Shown here piece after piece: positions 16,621-25,340 of a stretch of 64,000 nt of DNA (within the stretch, counting starts at the first letter, position 1; the number at the start of each line of letters is the position of its first letter). The notes beneath the pieces are model-generated. The model was not told the DNA's origin. It was given only the letters and a program-made list of their open reading frames with translations, and made no database searches. Source of the DNA: CAINVV01 sp038323575. GTDB lineage: Bacteria; Bacteroidota; Bacteroidia; Bacteroidales; Prolixibacteraceae. The stretch covers positions 1-64,000 of the forward strand of contig JBBQHB010000011.1 of assembly GCA_038323575.1 (NCBI GenBank), written 5' to 3'. The position numbers were made by a program, and so were the translations under genes.

Positions 16621-18124
16621 CTTAGAATCTCATATCCAACACAATAAGGATTGAAACTAACTGATAATCACTTAAAAGCAACCGGAGGGACAATCTTAGA
16701 ATCTCATATCCAACACAATAAGGATTGAAACATGGGATGCAAGCTGGGTATTACAATACGACCGGGTTCTTAGAATCTCATATCCAACACAATAAGGATT
16801 GAAACTCTACAGTATTTGAGCCATATGCTCCGGAGACATCACTTAGAATCTCATATCCAACACAATAAGGATTGAAACTCCGTATCGGTTGATGCTGCGG
16901 AGAATGTAGCAGTCAACTTAGAATCTCATATCCAACACAATAAGGATTGAAACGATTATTCACTACATTGGCAAAGCATTGGCCGGTTACTTAGAATCTC
17001 ATATCCAACACAATAAGGATTGAAACTCTACAGTATTTGAGCCATATGCTCCGGAGACATCACTTAGAATCTCATATCCAACACAATAAGGATTGAAACA
17101 TTACCCTGTTCAGATGACCGGGAATGATGGCTTTGCTTAGAATCTCATATCCAACACAATAAGGATTGAAACTAACGATTGGAAAGCCTATTTCTGTCAG
17201 GTTCTTAACTTAGAATCTCATATCCAACACAATAAGGATTGAAACTACGGCATTACTGGACAAAGGGTATAAAGTATCTGACCTTAGAATCTCATATCCA
17301 ACACAATAAGGATTGAAACACGGTAAACTAAAATGGAAGAATTCAACGAAATAAGCTTAGAATCTCATATCCAACACAATAAGGATTGAAACTCGGGGCG
17401 TCACCGGACAAGAAGATCACAGGCAAACTTAGAATCTCATATCCAACACAATAAGGATTGAAACCAGCTTGGTGATGTAAATCAGCATAATGAAGGGAAA
17501 CTTAGAATCTCATATCCAACACAATAAGGATTGAAACTAAAGCAGAACCATTAACACGGAGAAGAATCCTAAACTTAGAATCTCATATCCAACACAATAA
17601 GGATTGAAACCAGAACTTGAATAACAAACACCTACTTCGGTTGCGCTTAGAATCTCATATCCAACACAATAAGGATTGAAACTCGCAGGGGAAGCTGGCC
17701 GGGAGTTGATGTTCCTGAACTTAGAATCTCATATCCAACACAATAAGGATTGAAACCCTGACATTTTTTAACTCTTTACGTGAAAAATTATTCTTAGAAT
17801 CTCATATCCAACACAATAAGGATTGAAACTTTATATCCAAGAGAGATAACATATAAAAATAATAAATCTTAGAATCTCATATCCAACACAATAAGGATTG
17901 AAACTGCACGTAAAGGCATCAAGTCGGTAACGTCTTATGACTTAGAATCTCATATCCAACACAATAAGGATTGAAACAAGATATAAAAGAAACGGCCACT
18001 GAGCGGCATAGAGACTTAGAGTCTCATATCCAACACAATAAGGATTGAAACCCAAAACAATCTTTTTTGTGTAGCTTCCATCTTTTGCTTAGAATCTCAT
18101 ATCCAACACAATAAGGATTGAAAC
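16621..18124 (+). CRISPR. type I-B CRISPR array: 21 repeats of 37 bases, 20 spacers
   Basis: Repeats of 37 bases begin CTTAGAATCT and end GGATTGAAAC. Starts are at 16621, 16695, 16769, 16842, 16917, 16990, 17063, 17136, 17209, 17283, 17356, 17428, 17501, 17574, 17646, 17720, 17793, 17868, 17941, 18015 and 18088. All are identical except the twentieth (18015), where AGAATC reads AGAGTC; such variation marks the leader-distal end. Spacers are 35-38 bases. Spacers 3 (16806-16841) and 6 (17027-17062) are identical. After the last repeat a spacer-sized 35-base segment (18125-18159) leads into a different kind of repeat. The leader lies at the cas4 side and the array is in the same direction as the cas genes. 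Confidence 0.98.
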
Positions 18125-18159
18125 CCAACAGAAACCAGCTTCTCTCCTCCGCACAACAG

Positions 18160-18192
18160 GTCGCGCCCCCCCGGGAGCGCGTGGATTGAAAC
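18160..18192 (+). repeat. single type I-C-like CRISPR repeat at the distal end of the I-B array
   Basis: This 33-base sequence begins GTCGCGCCCC and ends GCGTGGATTGAAAC, with a GC-rich inverted arm pair (CGCGC at 18162-18166 with GCGCG at 18177-18181). Length, GTCGC start, GC hairpin and GTGGATTGAAAC end are those of type I-C repeats (known family consensus) and not of the AT-rich I-B repeat next to it. It follows the last I-B repeat after exactly one spacer length (35 bases). No further copy and no cas5c/cas8c/cas7c gene is present in the window. A TCGATA-AAG-TATCGA hairpin follows at 18193-18207. Confidence 0.75.
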
Positions 18193-18337
18193 TCGATAAA
18201 GTATCGAAAGTAACCATACTTGACATAAAATCCTTTAGCAGATTTACTTACAATTGCTTTCCTTGATTTAATTTCAATATATTATATTTTGAATTTCCTA
18301 ATGTGTAGCTTTGTCCATTCAACCAAAATGCTCAAAC

Positions 18338-19960
18338 ATGAAAATAAATTTCAGAAATCTGCTTATCGTTAACCTGTTAGTGGTTTTTTGGTCGTGTCAG
18401 GCCGAAATCAAAAGGCCCGAGGTACAGATCATCCCCCAACCGGCTTCAGTGACTAACATGGAGGGCACTTTTTCCATCAGTTCACAGACAATTATCCTGA
18501 TCAACAGTGAAAGTCCGGATATGCGCAAAGTAACCTCCTGTCTGACCAAACGGCTGGAAGATTTTTATCAGATTAAAAACAAAATTTCTTTTTCGGGGGC
18601 CGCTGAGAAAAAATCGATTTTCATAAAGCTGAATACCGGCCTGTCTATTCCGAAAGAGGCATATAACCTTACGGTTTCTCCAAAAGGTATCATGCTGGAG
18701 GCCTCCTCACCAAACGGCCTGTTTTACGGTGTTCAATCGCTGTTGCAACTGATGCCGCCAATTCAGCAAAATCTTTCCGAAGTTGTAGTTCCGGCAGTTG
18801 AAATAAAAGACCTGCCGCGCTTTTCCTGGAGGGGTTTGCATCTGGATGTCGGCCGTCATTTCATGCCAAAGGAATTTATCCTGAAATACCTGGATAACAT
18901 GGCTATCCATAAATTCAACACCTTTCACTGGCACCTGACCGAAGACCAGGGATGGAGAATCGAGATTAAAAAGTATCCCAGGCTTACCGAAGTCGGATCT
19001 GTCAGGAAAGAAACACTGGTCGGCCATTACGGAAGTAATATTTACGACGGTGTACAGACCGGAGGATTTTACACGCAGGATGAAGTCAGAGAAGTTGTTG
19101 CTTATGCCGCCGACCGATTCATCACTGTAGTACCGGAAATTGAGATGCCGGGACACTCGCTGGGCGCTTTGGCCGCATACCCTGAATTGGGTTGCACTGG
19201 CGGACCATACGAAGTTGCCACCACCTGGGGTGTTTTTGACGATGTCTATTGCGCGGGCAAAGAAGAGACTTATGCCTTTTTACAAGATGTTTTAGCCGAA
19301 GTGATTCCGCTTTTCCCTGGCGAGTATTTCCATATCGGAGGAGATGAGTGCCCGAAAACGCGGTGGCAAAAATGCCCGTTGTGTAAGCAAAAGATGAAGG
19401 ATGAAGGGCTCAGGACCGAACATGAACTTCAAAGTTATTTTGTTCAGCGCATGGGGAAATTCCTGAATGAAAACGGAAAGAAATTCATTGGTTGGGATGA
19501 GATCCTTGAAGGCGGACTTGCGCCCAACGCTGCGGTGATGTCGTGGAGAGGTGAAAATGGCGGCATTGCAGCGGCCAAAGAGCATCATTATGTAGTTATG
19601 ACTCCGGGTGAATATTGTTACCTTGATCATTACCAGGCTGATCCGAAAACAGAGCCTCTGGCCATCGGAGGATATCTACCGATTAAGAAGATCTATGGTT
19701 ACGATCCTGTTCCCGCTTCATTATCACAAGAAGAGGCCAAATACATTTTAGGGGCTCAGGGAAATGTATGGACTGAATACATGAAGAGTCCGGAACAGGT
19801 TGAATACATGGTTTATCCCAGGGCAGCAGCATTGGCCGAAGTGATATGGTCACCCAAAGGGACAAAGGATTTTGACAATTTCAAGATCCGTTTGGTCAGG
19901 TTGTCAAAACTCTACGACATTTTAGGCATAAACTACTGTAAGTCAGAATTCAAACAATAA
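18338..19960 (+). CDS. beta-N-acetylhexosaminidase, GH20 lipoprotein
   Basis: A 540-residue GH20 enzyme. A lipoprotein signal (LLIVNLLVVFWSC, Cys at about residue 20) precedes the small GH20b domain, with PQPASVTNMEGTF. The barrel then has SWRGLHLDVGRHF, FHWHLTEDQGWRIEIK, and the catalytic Asp336-Glu337 pair in HIGGDECPK. It cleaves terminal GlcNAc or GalNAc from glycans or chitin fragments at the cell surface or in the periplasm. The start is ATG 18338; a TTG upstream would add nine residues before the signal peptide. A strong terminator follows. The gene stands alone, without SusC/D neighbours. Confidence 0.93.
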   Translation: MKINFRNLLIVNLLVVFWSCQAEIKRPEVQIIPQPASVTNMEGTFSISSQTIILINSESPDMRKVTSCLTKRLEDFYQIKNKISFSGAAEKKSIFIKLNTGLSIPKEAYNLTVSPKGIMLEASSPNGLFYGVQSLLQLMPPIQQNLSEVVVPAVEIKDLPRFSWRGLHLDVGRHFMPKEFILKYLDNMAIHKFNTFHWHLTEDQGWRIEIKKYPRLTEVGSVRKETLVGHYGSNIYDGVQTGGFYTQDEVREVVAYAADRFITVVPEIEMPGHSLGALAAYPELGCTGGPYEVATTWGVFDDVYCAGKEETYAFLQDVLAEVIPLFPGEYFHIGGDECPKTRWQKCPLCKQKMKDEGLRTEHELQSYFVQRMGKFLNENGKKFIGWDEILEGGLAPNAAVMSWRGENGGIAAAKEHHYVVMTPGEYCYLDHYQADPKTEPLAIGGYLPIKKIYGYDPVPASLSQEEAKYILGAQGNVWTEYMKSPEQVEYMVYPRAAALAEVIWSPKGTKDFDNFKIRLVRLSKLYDILGINYCKSEFKQ

Positions 19961-19988
19961 AAAAAGCCGGTATGAACCGGCTTTTTTT
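19961..19988. terminator. bidirectional intrinsic terminator
   Basis: AAAAAGCCGGTATGAACCGG followed by CTTTTTTT: a GC-rich stem AAGCCGG/CCGGCTT with A- and T-runs on either side. It sits between the convergent GH20 gene and the lipoprotein gene on the other strand, so it can serve both. Confidence 0.9.
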
Positions 19989-20003
19989 ATTGTTTGAATT
20001 ATC

Positions 20004-20873
20004 TTATCTCACACTAATGACCAAAACTTTTGATAAGCTCCAGAATTCTGTCGGATTGAGAATGACGAGATTTTCAGCAGTTTTATCTCCTTCGATCTTA
20101 TAAGAACTGGCAGGGTGCGTGCTTATAACAGTTGCCTTCTTCTTCATAATCGGAATAGAATTAACCTTGGTAATATCGACTTTGGTCATCAAAGACTTGT
20201 CAATATTGCTGTTTACATCCTTAGCTGTTCCAAGAAAACCCTCGCTTTTAATGACACCTTTATCTTTCAGCTCCTTTACAGTCCCGATGATAAAATAGGC
20301 AGTGTTTAATTCAGCAGTTTTATCTTCAATTACCTTCTGTTTTTCCTTGTTTTCGTTGCTTAGATTGGAAACATTGGTATTCAGCGTAGTAACCTCATTA
20401 TTAAGATTTTGAACCTTGATGTTCATTTTATTGAGTTCATCTTTGAGGGTCGCAATCTCTCCGTCTTTCTCTGCGATTTGTTTGTTGAGATTTTCAATCA
20501 TCTTTTCCAATTCAGCAACATGTTTGTTCGATTTTTTCAGTCTGGATGAAAGATCAGCTACCAGTAACCTGTTTTTTTGCAACAAAGAATAAATGTAATT
20601 GATATCGCTCTGAATCTGCTCCTTACGATCACCTTTTACTTCAAATCCACCTTTTACAGTTTTATCAATAATCTGCTCCTTCTGTTTAATCGAGTCCAGA
20701 TTAGACTGAATAGCATTAAACGCATCGACAAATTCAACCAAATTTGCATCTTTTGAACTACCAGCCATCATTAAACTGTCATTCCTTGCCTTTAACCTGG
20801 CAATCTCTTTGCGGTTGCAACCGGTTGTAGAAAAAATAACCGCGATAAGCAACAGGTAAATAATTTTTCTCAT
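20004..20873 (-). CDS. coiled-coil lipoprotein of unknown function
   Basis: A 289-residue protein. The signal peptide ends in a lipobox (IFSTTGCNRKE), so it should be lipid-anchored. Residues about 20-190 are a long heptad-rich coiled coil, with Leu/Ile/Asn spacing and repeated LNNEV-TLNTNVSNLSNEN. The C-terminal ~90 residues (AYFIIGTVKELKDKGVI, then KKKATVISTHPASSYKI) form a small conserved domain that I do not recognise by name, though similar proteins are widespread hypothetical proteins in this phylum. A TAAATTTG -7 element lies upstream on the minus strand at 20952-20945. No partner gene is adjacent. Confidence 0.75.
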   Translation of the reverse strand: MRKIIYLLLIAVIFSTTGCNRKEIARLKARNDSLMMAGSSKDANLVEFVDAFNAIQSNLDSIKQKEQIIDKTVKGGFEVKGDRKEQIQSDINYIYSLLQKNRLLVADLSSRLKKSNKHVAELEKMIENLNKQIAEKDGEIATLKDELNKMNIKVQNLNNEVTTLNTNVSNLSNENKEKQKVIEDKTAELNTAYFIIGTVKELKDKGVIKSEGFLGTAKDVNSNIDKSLMTKVDITKVNSIPIMKKKATVISTHPASSYKIEGDKTAENLVILNPTEFWSLSKVLVISVR

Positions 20874-21139
20874 ATCCTTTTATTTTAATGTTTTTGAATC
20901 TTCTGTTATAAAAGCAAAAAGTGCTACATGAAGAAAATTCGGTGCAAATTTACGAAATTTTTTGCAAAATATGATCATAAGTTAAACGAATCAGGTAATT
21001 TGATCAACCAGCTAACCAATAAATAATTTAATATGTGTGAATTATATAAAGTATTTAAAAATATATGTAATGTTTATGGGACCTTTCATTGTCACCTTTA
21101 TCCCGATAGTTTCTATTCCCTTAATAAATATTTAAAAGA
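20874..21139. other. AT-rich divergent intergenic region
   Basis: This gap separates the minus-strand lipoprotein gene from the plus-strand ice-binding-fold gene. It contains the TAAATTTG -7 element for the minus-strand gene at 20945-20952. For the plus strand only a near match (TAATGTTT around 21069) was seen, without a convincing -33 element. No hairpin, small reading frame or RNA gene was recognised. Confidence 0.5.
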
Positions 21140-22465
21140 ATGAAAATGAACAAATTATTGACATCCGCTACGATAATAGCGTTTGTATTAATGGCTGGTT
21201 GCCAACAAAATGAGCTTTCCAGTGAAAATTCCAAAGCAAACCAGTTTAAGTCAGGTGATGTATCTTCCAACCAAATTGTAACACAGACAACGGTTCCAAA
21301 TCTAGGTAGTGCATCAACTTTTGCGGTCTTAGGAGGAACCACAGTCACCAATGCCGGAGCATCTGTGATTACAGGAGACGCGGGTGTCAGCCCAGGTACT
21401 GCCCTTACAGGCTTCGACCTTACGGCTAATACGATCGTAGGACCCGGGACAGTAACAGCAGGGTTAGGGCTTGTAAGCGGGACAATTTATGCCGGTGGTC
21501 CTGTGGCAGCACAGGCTCACAACGATGCTGTACTGGCTTACAATTACCTGGTAGCTCAGGTTCCGAATACCACCTACAGCGGTGTTACGCAACTGGATGG
21601 GATGACATTCACTCCGGGAGTTTATAAGTTTGATCCATCAGCTAATTTGCAGGTGGGCGGAACCCTTTACCTTGATTTCCAGGGAAACAGCGATGCGTTG
21701 TTTATTTTCCAAACGGGTACCACGCTGGTGACAATGACGAATTCAAATGTCATCCCACTTAATCCCGGTAGTTCGACTTGTTCAGGTTCGAATGTGTATT
21801 GGGCTGTTGGTACTTCAGCTACCATTGACGGCAATTCATTCATTGGAAATGTAATCGCTACGACAACAATTACGATGACTAACACCGGAAACGTATCCGG
21901 CGCTACAAACGTAACCGGCAGAATAATAGCTTTGGGCGGTGCAGTAAATATGGTTAAAAGCGTGATCACTACCTGCAGCACAACTGGCGGCGGCGGCGGC
22001 GGCGGCGGAACACCTCCTTCCGAGACTTGCGAGGATTTTGTAACCGGCGGCGGATGGATTGGCAACAAAGCTACCTTCGGAGTATCCGGTGGCATCAAGC
22101 ATGACAAATTCTGGGGACAGTTGTCATTCAACGACCATGAAAAGAACGGTGTGAAAGTTAAAAGCACGAGTGTTACCGGCTACTACATCATCAATGCCGT
22201 GACTCGTCAGATCGAAGGAACCGCCAAAATCAACGGTAAAGGTTCATATACTTACACGGTCGTTGTTGTTGACAACGGCGAACCCGGTCGCAATGACAGC
22301 TTCAGTTTAATATTGTCAACCGGATACAGTATATCCGGCACTTTGGGTGGCGGTAACATTCAACTCCATACCAAATGCGGAAAAGAAAAAGACGATAAAG
22401 AGCATTCTGATAAAGATAAAGATAAAGATGAAGAGGATGGGAATAAAAACTGCGACAAAGATTGA
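21140..22465 (+). CDS. DUF3494 ice-binding-fold lipoprotein with additional C-terminal domain
   Basis: A 441-residue protein. The lipobox (FVLMAGCQQNE) is near residue 22. Residues about 55-280 match the DUF3494 ice-binding beta-helix: LGSASTFAVLGGTTVTNAGA, then GDAGVSPG, YNYLVAQVP, GVYKFDPSANL, DALFIFQTG, NVYWAVGTSATIDGNSFIGN and GRIIALGGAVNM. A run of eight glycines follows. Next comes a separate ~120-residue beta-rich domain starting CEDFVTGGGWIG, which resembles the domain attached to some secreted Bacteroidota and Actinobacteria proteins. The tail is a highly charged Asp/Lys repeat (DKDKDKDEEDG). DUF3494 proteins bind ice or act as surface adhesins; which applies here is not visible. It is monocistronic, with a terminator downstream. 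Confidence 0.88.
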   Translation: MKMNKLLTSATIIAFVLMAGCQQNELSSENSKANQFKSGDVSSNQIVTQTTVPNLGSASTFAVLGGTTVTNAGASVITGDAGVSPGTALTGFDLTANTIVGPGTVTAGLGLVSGTIYAGGPVAAQAHNDAVLAYNYLVAQVPNTTYSGVTQLDGMTFTPGVYKFDPSANLQVGGTLYLDFQGNSDALFIFQTGTTLVTMTNSNVIPLNPGSSTCSGSNVYWAVGTSATIDGNSFIGNVIATTTITMTNTGNVSGATNVTGRIIALGGAVNMVKSVITTCSTTGGGGGGGGTPPSETCEDFVTGGGWIGNKATFGVSGGIKHDKFWGQLSFNDHEKNGVKVKSTSVTGYYIINAVTRQIEGTAKINGKGSYTYTVVVVDNGEPGRNDSFSLILSTGYSISGTLGGGNIQLHTKCGKEKDDKEHSDKDKDKDEEDGNKNCDKD

Positions 22466-22548
22466 TGATTTTATTGCAATCGTTGCTGGCAGGCAAAATT
22501 AGGATCATTATATTGAACATATACTAAAAGGCCATGCCGTTTACATAA

Positions 22549-22584
22549 AGAGGCTGTCTCCCAATTTTGAGACAGCCTCTTTTT
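22549..22584. terminator. strong intrinsic terminator after the ice-binding-fold gene
   Basis: AGAGGCTGTCTC (22549-22560), an eight-base loop and the perfect complement GAGACAGCCTCT (22569-22580) followed by TTTT. It lies between convergent genes, so it may also stop transcription of the LytTR gene from the other side. Confidence 0.9.
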
Positions 22585-22593
22585 ATAAAATAA

Positions 22594-23373
22594 CTAATCA
22601 ACCAGCCCATTCTCATTGGCCAGCATCTCTTTTATTTCGTTGAATATGATGGAAGTTTTCCTGACCGACACCGGTATTTTCACACCGCTTTTCAAAAGAA
22701 CGTAGCTTTCTCCGGACCTGACAAATTTACGGATGTAAAAAATATTGACCAGATATGATTTGTGTGTCCTGTAAAATTGATTTTTAGGCAGATAGGCTTC
22801 CAGTTCTTTGAGTGACTTTGATACAATAAACTCTCTTTTCGCGTAGGTAAAGATGGATGCATACGATTGATCGGCAATACAATACTCAATGTTCTTCGTG
22901 TTTTCCATCATGAAACCGCTATCCGTATCAAAGATCAGGTTTTTCCCGGGGATCTCGGCTGTGCCAAATGTGTTGATCCTGTCTTCCAATTCAAGGTGCT
23001 GCTGTTCAAGACGGATCATCCTGTCAACCTTCTTGATAACATTCTGTAAATCAACAATATTAACCGGCTTCAAAAGATAACCTGCAATCGTTTTGTTGAT
23101 GGCATCAATTGCATAGTGATCATGACCTGTAACCAGGACTATTTTTGTTTTTTGGGAAAACTGATGATTGAAGATTTCCATCCCGCTTCCACCCGGCATT
23201 TCAATATCAAGAAAGACAATATCCGGACTGGTATTTTTAATCAGTTCAATTCCCTCTTTCAGATTTGCCGCCTGCCCCAAAACCTTAATCTGAATAGACG
23301 TAAAAGTAGAAAGCAGATGCGTCACTAAATTTAGAGACAACAAATCATCATCAATAACGACTGCAGATAGCAT
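22594..23373 (-). CDS. LytTR-family response regulator
   Basis: A 259-residue protein. The N-terminal receiver has the acidic pair in SAVVIDDDLLSL, the phosphoacceptor Asp in PDIVFLDIEMPGGSG, and Lys in GYLLKPVNI. The C-terminal LytTR DNA-binding domain carries FIVSKSLKELEAYLP and FYRTHKSYLVNIFYIRKF. Such regulators are normally paired with a His_kinase (LytS/YehU-like) membrane sensor, but none is adjacent, so it is an orphan. A promoter lies upstream on the minus strand. The gene is convergent with the ice-binding-fold gene. Confidence 0.92.
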   Translation of the reverse strand: MLSAVVIDDDLLSLNLVTHLLSTFTSIQIKVLGQAANLKEGIELIKNTSPDIVFLDIEMPGGSGMEIFNHQFSQKTKIVLVTGHDHYAIDAINKTIAGYLLKPVNIVDLQNVIKKVDRMIRLEQQHLELEDRINTFGTAEIPGKNLIFDTDSGFMMENTKNIEYCIADQSYASIFTYAKREFIVSKSLKELEAYLPKNQFYRTHKSYLVNIFYIRKFVRSGESYVLLKSGVKIPVSVRKTSIIFNEIKEMLANENGLVD

Positions 23374-23454
23374 AATAAATTAGGTTAAAGTCCAAGAACC
23401 AGATAAAACCTGATAATATCACGAAATTATCAATCGACAATATCAATTTAAAAC

Positions 23455-23483
23455 CAAAAGTATCAGAAAAATTTGAAAATCAA
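23455..23483 (-). promoter_or_regulatory. promoter of the LytTR regulator gene
   Basis: On the minus strand TTG (23483-23481) and TACTTTTG (23462-23455) are 18 bases apart, close to the Bacteroidota consensus. Transcription should begin near 23448, about 75 bases before the start codon. Confidence 0.5.
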
Positions 23484-23523
23484 CTAAATTTTAATTGTCT
23501 TTTTTTTTTACCTTTTCCGGAAA

Positions 23524-25137
23524 TCATTTATACATGACTTTACGCCTTTCTTTTAGTTCATCATTTGAGATATAATCATCGTATTCAGTGATTTTATCTA
23601 TTATTCCCTTAGGTGTTAATTCTATTACCCGGTTCGCAACAGTCTGGATAAATTCATGGTCATGGGAAGACATCAGGATATTTCCTTTAAAGGTGATCAG
23701 GTTGTTGTTAAATGCCTGAATTGATTCAAGATCCAAATGATTGGTCGGATTATCGAAGATCAAAACATTGGCATTTTTCAGCATCATTCTGGAGATCATG
23801 CAGCGCATTTTCTCTCCACCTGATAAGACATGGGTCTTTTTGTATACTTCTTCTCCGGAAAAAAGCATCTTGCCAAGGTAACCGCGGAGGTAGATTTCAC
23901 TTGAATCATCAGAAAACTGCATCAGCCAGTCAACCAGGCTGAGGTCGTTGGTGAAGAAATTGGAGTGATCCAGCGGAAGATAAGAATGTGTGATCGTTTG
24001 TCCCCAGTGGAAAGTACCAGAATCGGGTTGGTCGTAACCCTTGATGATTTCAAAAAATGCAGTCATTGCCCTTGGATCTTTCGACAAAAAGACAATTTTA
24101 TCATCTTTCTCAACATTAAATTCAACATTTTTGAATAAAACCTCTCCGTTGATACTTTTCGACAATCCTTTAATTTCTAATACTTTGTTTCCGGTTTCGC
24201 GATCCGGAAGGAAAATAATTCCCGGATATTTCCTGGTTGAAGGCTGAATTTCATCCACATTCAATTTTTCCAGCATCTTTTTGCGGCTGGTTGTTTGTTT
24301 GGATTTAGCCACGTTGGCACTGAAACGTGAGATAAATTCCATCAACTCCTTGCGTTTTTCGTCTGCCTTTTTATTCTGTGCCTGCTGCTGACGAAGCGCA
24401 AGCTGGCTCGACTGGTACCAGAAACTGTAATTTCCGGCAAAAAGCTGCACTTTGCCGAAATCGATGTCAACGGTATGGGTACAGACAGAATCCAGGAAGT
24501 GCCTGTCGTGCGATACAATCAGTACGGTATTGTCATAATTGGAAAGGTAATTTTCCAGCCACATTACGGTTTCGAGGTCAAGGTCGTTGGTAGGCTCATC
24601 CAGCAAAAGGTTATCCGGTTTTCCGAAAAGTGCCTGGGCAAGCAGTACGCGAACTTTCTCTTTACCACTCAGGTCTTTCATCAACCGGTGGTGAAACTCT
24701 TCTCTTATTCCCAGACCGCTTAACAGCGATGCAGCATCACTCTCTGCATTCCAGCCATCAATCTCCGCAAACCGCTCTTCCAGCTCGGCAGCCCTTAATC
24801 CGTCGGCCTCAGTGAAATCGGTTTTTGAGTAAAGTATATTTTTTTCGTTGAGAATTTTCCACAACTCTTCGAATCCCATCATCACAGCATCCAGTACTGA
24901 TGATTCCTCGTAACCGTAGTGGTCCTGTTTCAGTACAGACAGCCGCTCTCCCGGTCCGAGCAAAATTTCACCTTTGGTCGAAGCAAGGTCGCCGGAAATA
25001 ATTTTCAGCAGTGTTGATTTCCCGGCACCATTGGCTCCGATTACCCCGTAGCAGTTGCCGGGTAAAAATTTAAGACTGACATCCTGGAAAAGAGGTTTCT
25101 TTCCAAATTGGATGGAAAGATTTGAAACAGTGATCAT
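23524..25137 (-). CDS. ABC-F ATPase, YbiT-like, with degenerate second nucleotide site
   Basis: A 537-residue soluble double-ATPase without membrane segments. NBD1 is intact: Walker A GANGAGKSTLLKI, signature LSGKEKVRVLLAQAL, Walker B LLLDEPTNDLD. The linker has SRFSANVAKSKQTTSRKKM, typical of the YbiT branch of ABC-F ribosome-associated factors. NBD2 keeps the signature LSGGEKMRC but its Walker A reads VFLSKDPRAMTAFF, with no GxxGxGKS, and the Walker B Glu is replaced (LIFDNPTNHLD). So only one site should hydrolyse ATP. ABC-F proteins act in the ribosomal E site to relieve stalling or give antibiotic protection; the exact role is not visible. A TACTTTTG -7 element lies upstream at 25189-25182. 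Confidence 0.88.
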   Translation of the reverse strand: MITVSNLSIQFGKKPLFQDVSLKFLPGNCYGVIGANGAGKSTLLKIISGDLASTKGEILLGPGERLSVLKQDHYGYEESSVLDAVMMGFEELWKILNEKNILYSKTDFTEADGLRAAELEERFAEIDGWNAESDAASLLSGLGIREEFHHRLMKDLSGKEKVRVLLAQALFGKPDNLLLDEPTNDLDLETVMWLENYLSNYDNTVLIVSHDRHFLDSVCTHTVDIDFGKVQLFAGNYSFWYQSSQLALRQQQAQNKKADEKRKELMEFISRFSANVAKSKQTTSRKKMLEKLNVDEIQPSTRKYPGIIFLPDRETGNKVLEIKGLSKSINGEVLFKNVEFNVEKDDKIVFLSKDPRAMTAFFEIIKGYDQPDSGTFHWGQTITHSYLPLDHSNFFTNDLSLVDWLMQFSDDSSEIYLRGYLGKMLFSGEEVYKKTHVLSGGEKMRCMISRMMLKNANVLIFDNPTNHLDLESIQAFNNNLITFKGNILMSSHDHEFIQTVANRVIELTPKGIIDKITEYDDYISNDELKERRKVMYK

Positions 25138-25181
25138 TTTTTAAAATTTAATTTCCGTTTTTACAGAAAAATTACGGACTG

Positions 25182-25189
25182 CAAAAGTA
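25182..25189 (-). promoter_or_regulatory. -7 promoter element of the ABC-F gene
   Basis: TACTTTTG on the minus strand, 45 bases upstream of the ABC-F start codon. No TTG stands at the expected -33 distance, so only half of the promoter can be supported. Confidence 0.4.
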
Positions 25190-25340
25190 CACATTTCCCG
25201 CCGTTATTTAGCTGACCAAATATTGGCATTTGGCAAGAAATTGAAATGAATGAATAATAATAGCAATGTTGCAGAAACATGAAACGATTAAATTCAAAAC
25301 TTTCGTAAATTTGAACCAGCAAAAAAACCGACATTTTCAT

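Noticed and set aside
16658..18087. Self-targeting spacers against genes in this window.
   Set aside because: I compared the spacers by eye with the coding sequences here and noticed no match; targets elsewhere cannot be judged without a search.
18160..18192. The distal GC-rich repeat as a simple transcription terminator.
   Set aside because: It has a hairpin, but it ends in GGATTGAAAC and not a U-run, its length is that of a CRISPR repeat, and it lies exactly one spacer away from the last repeat.
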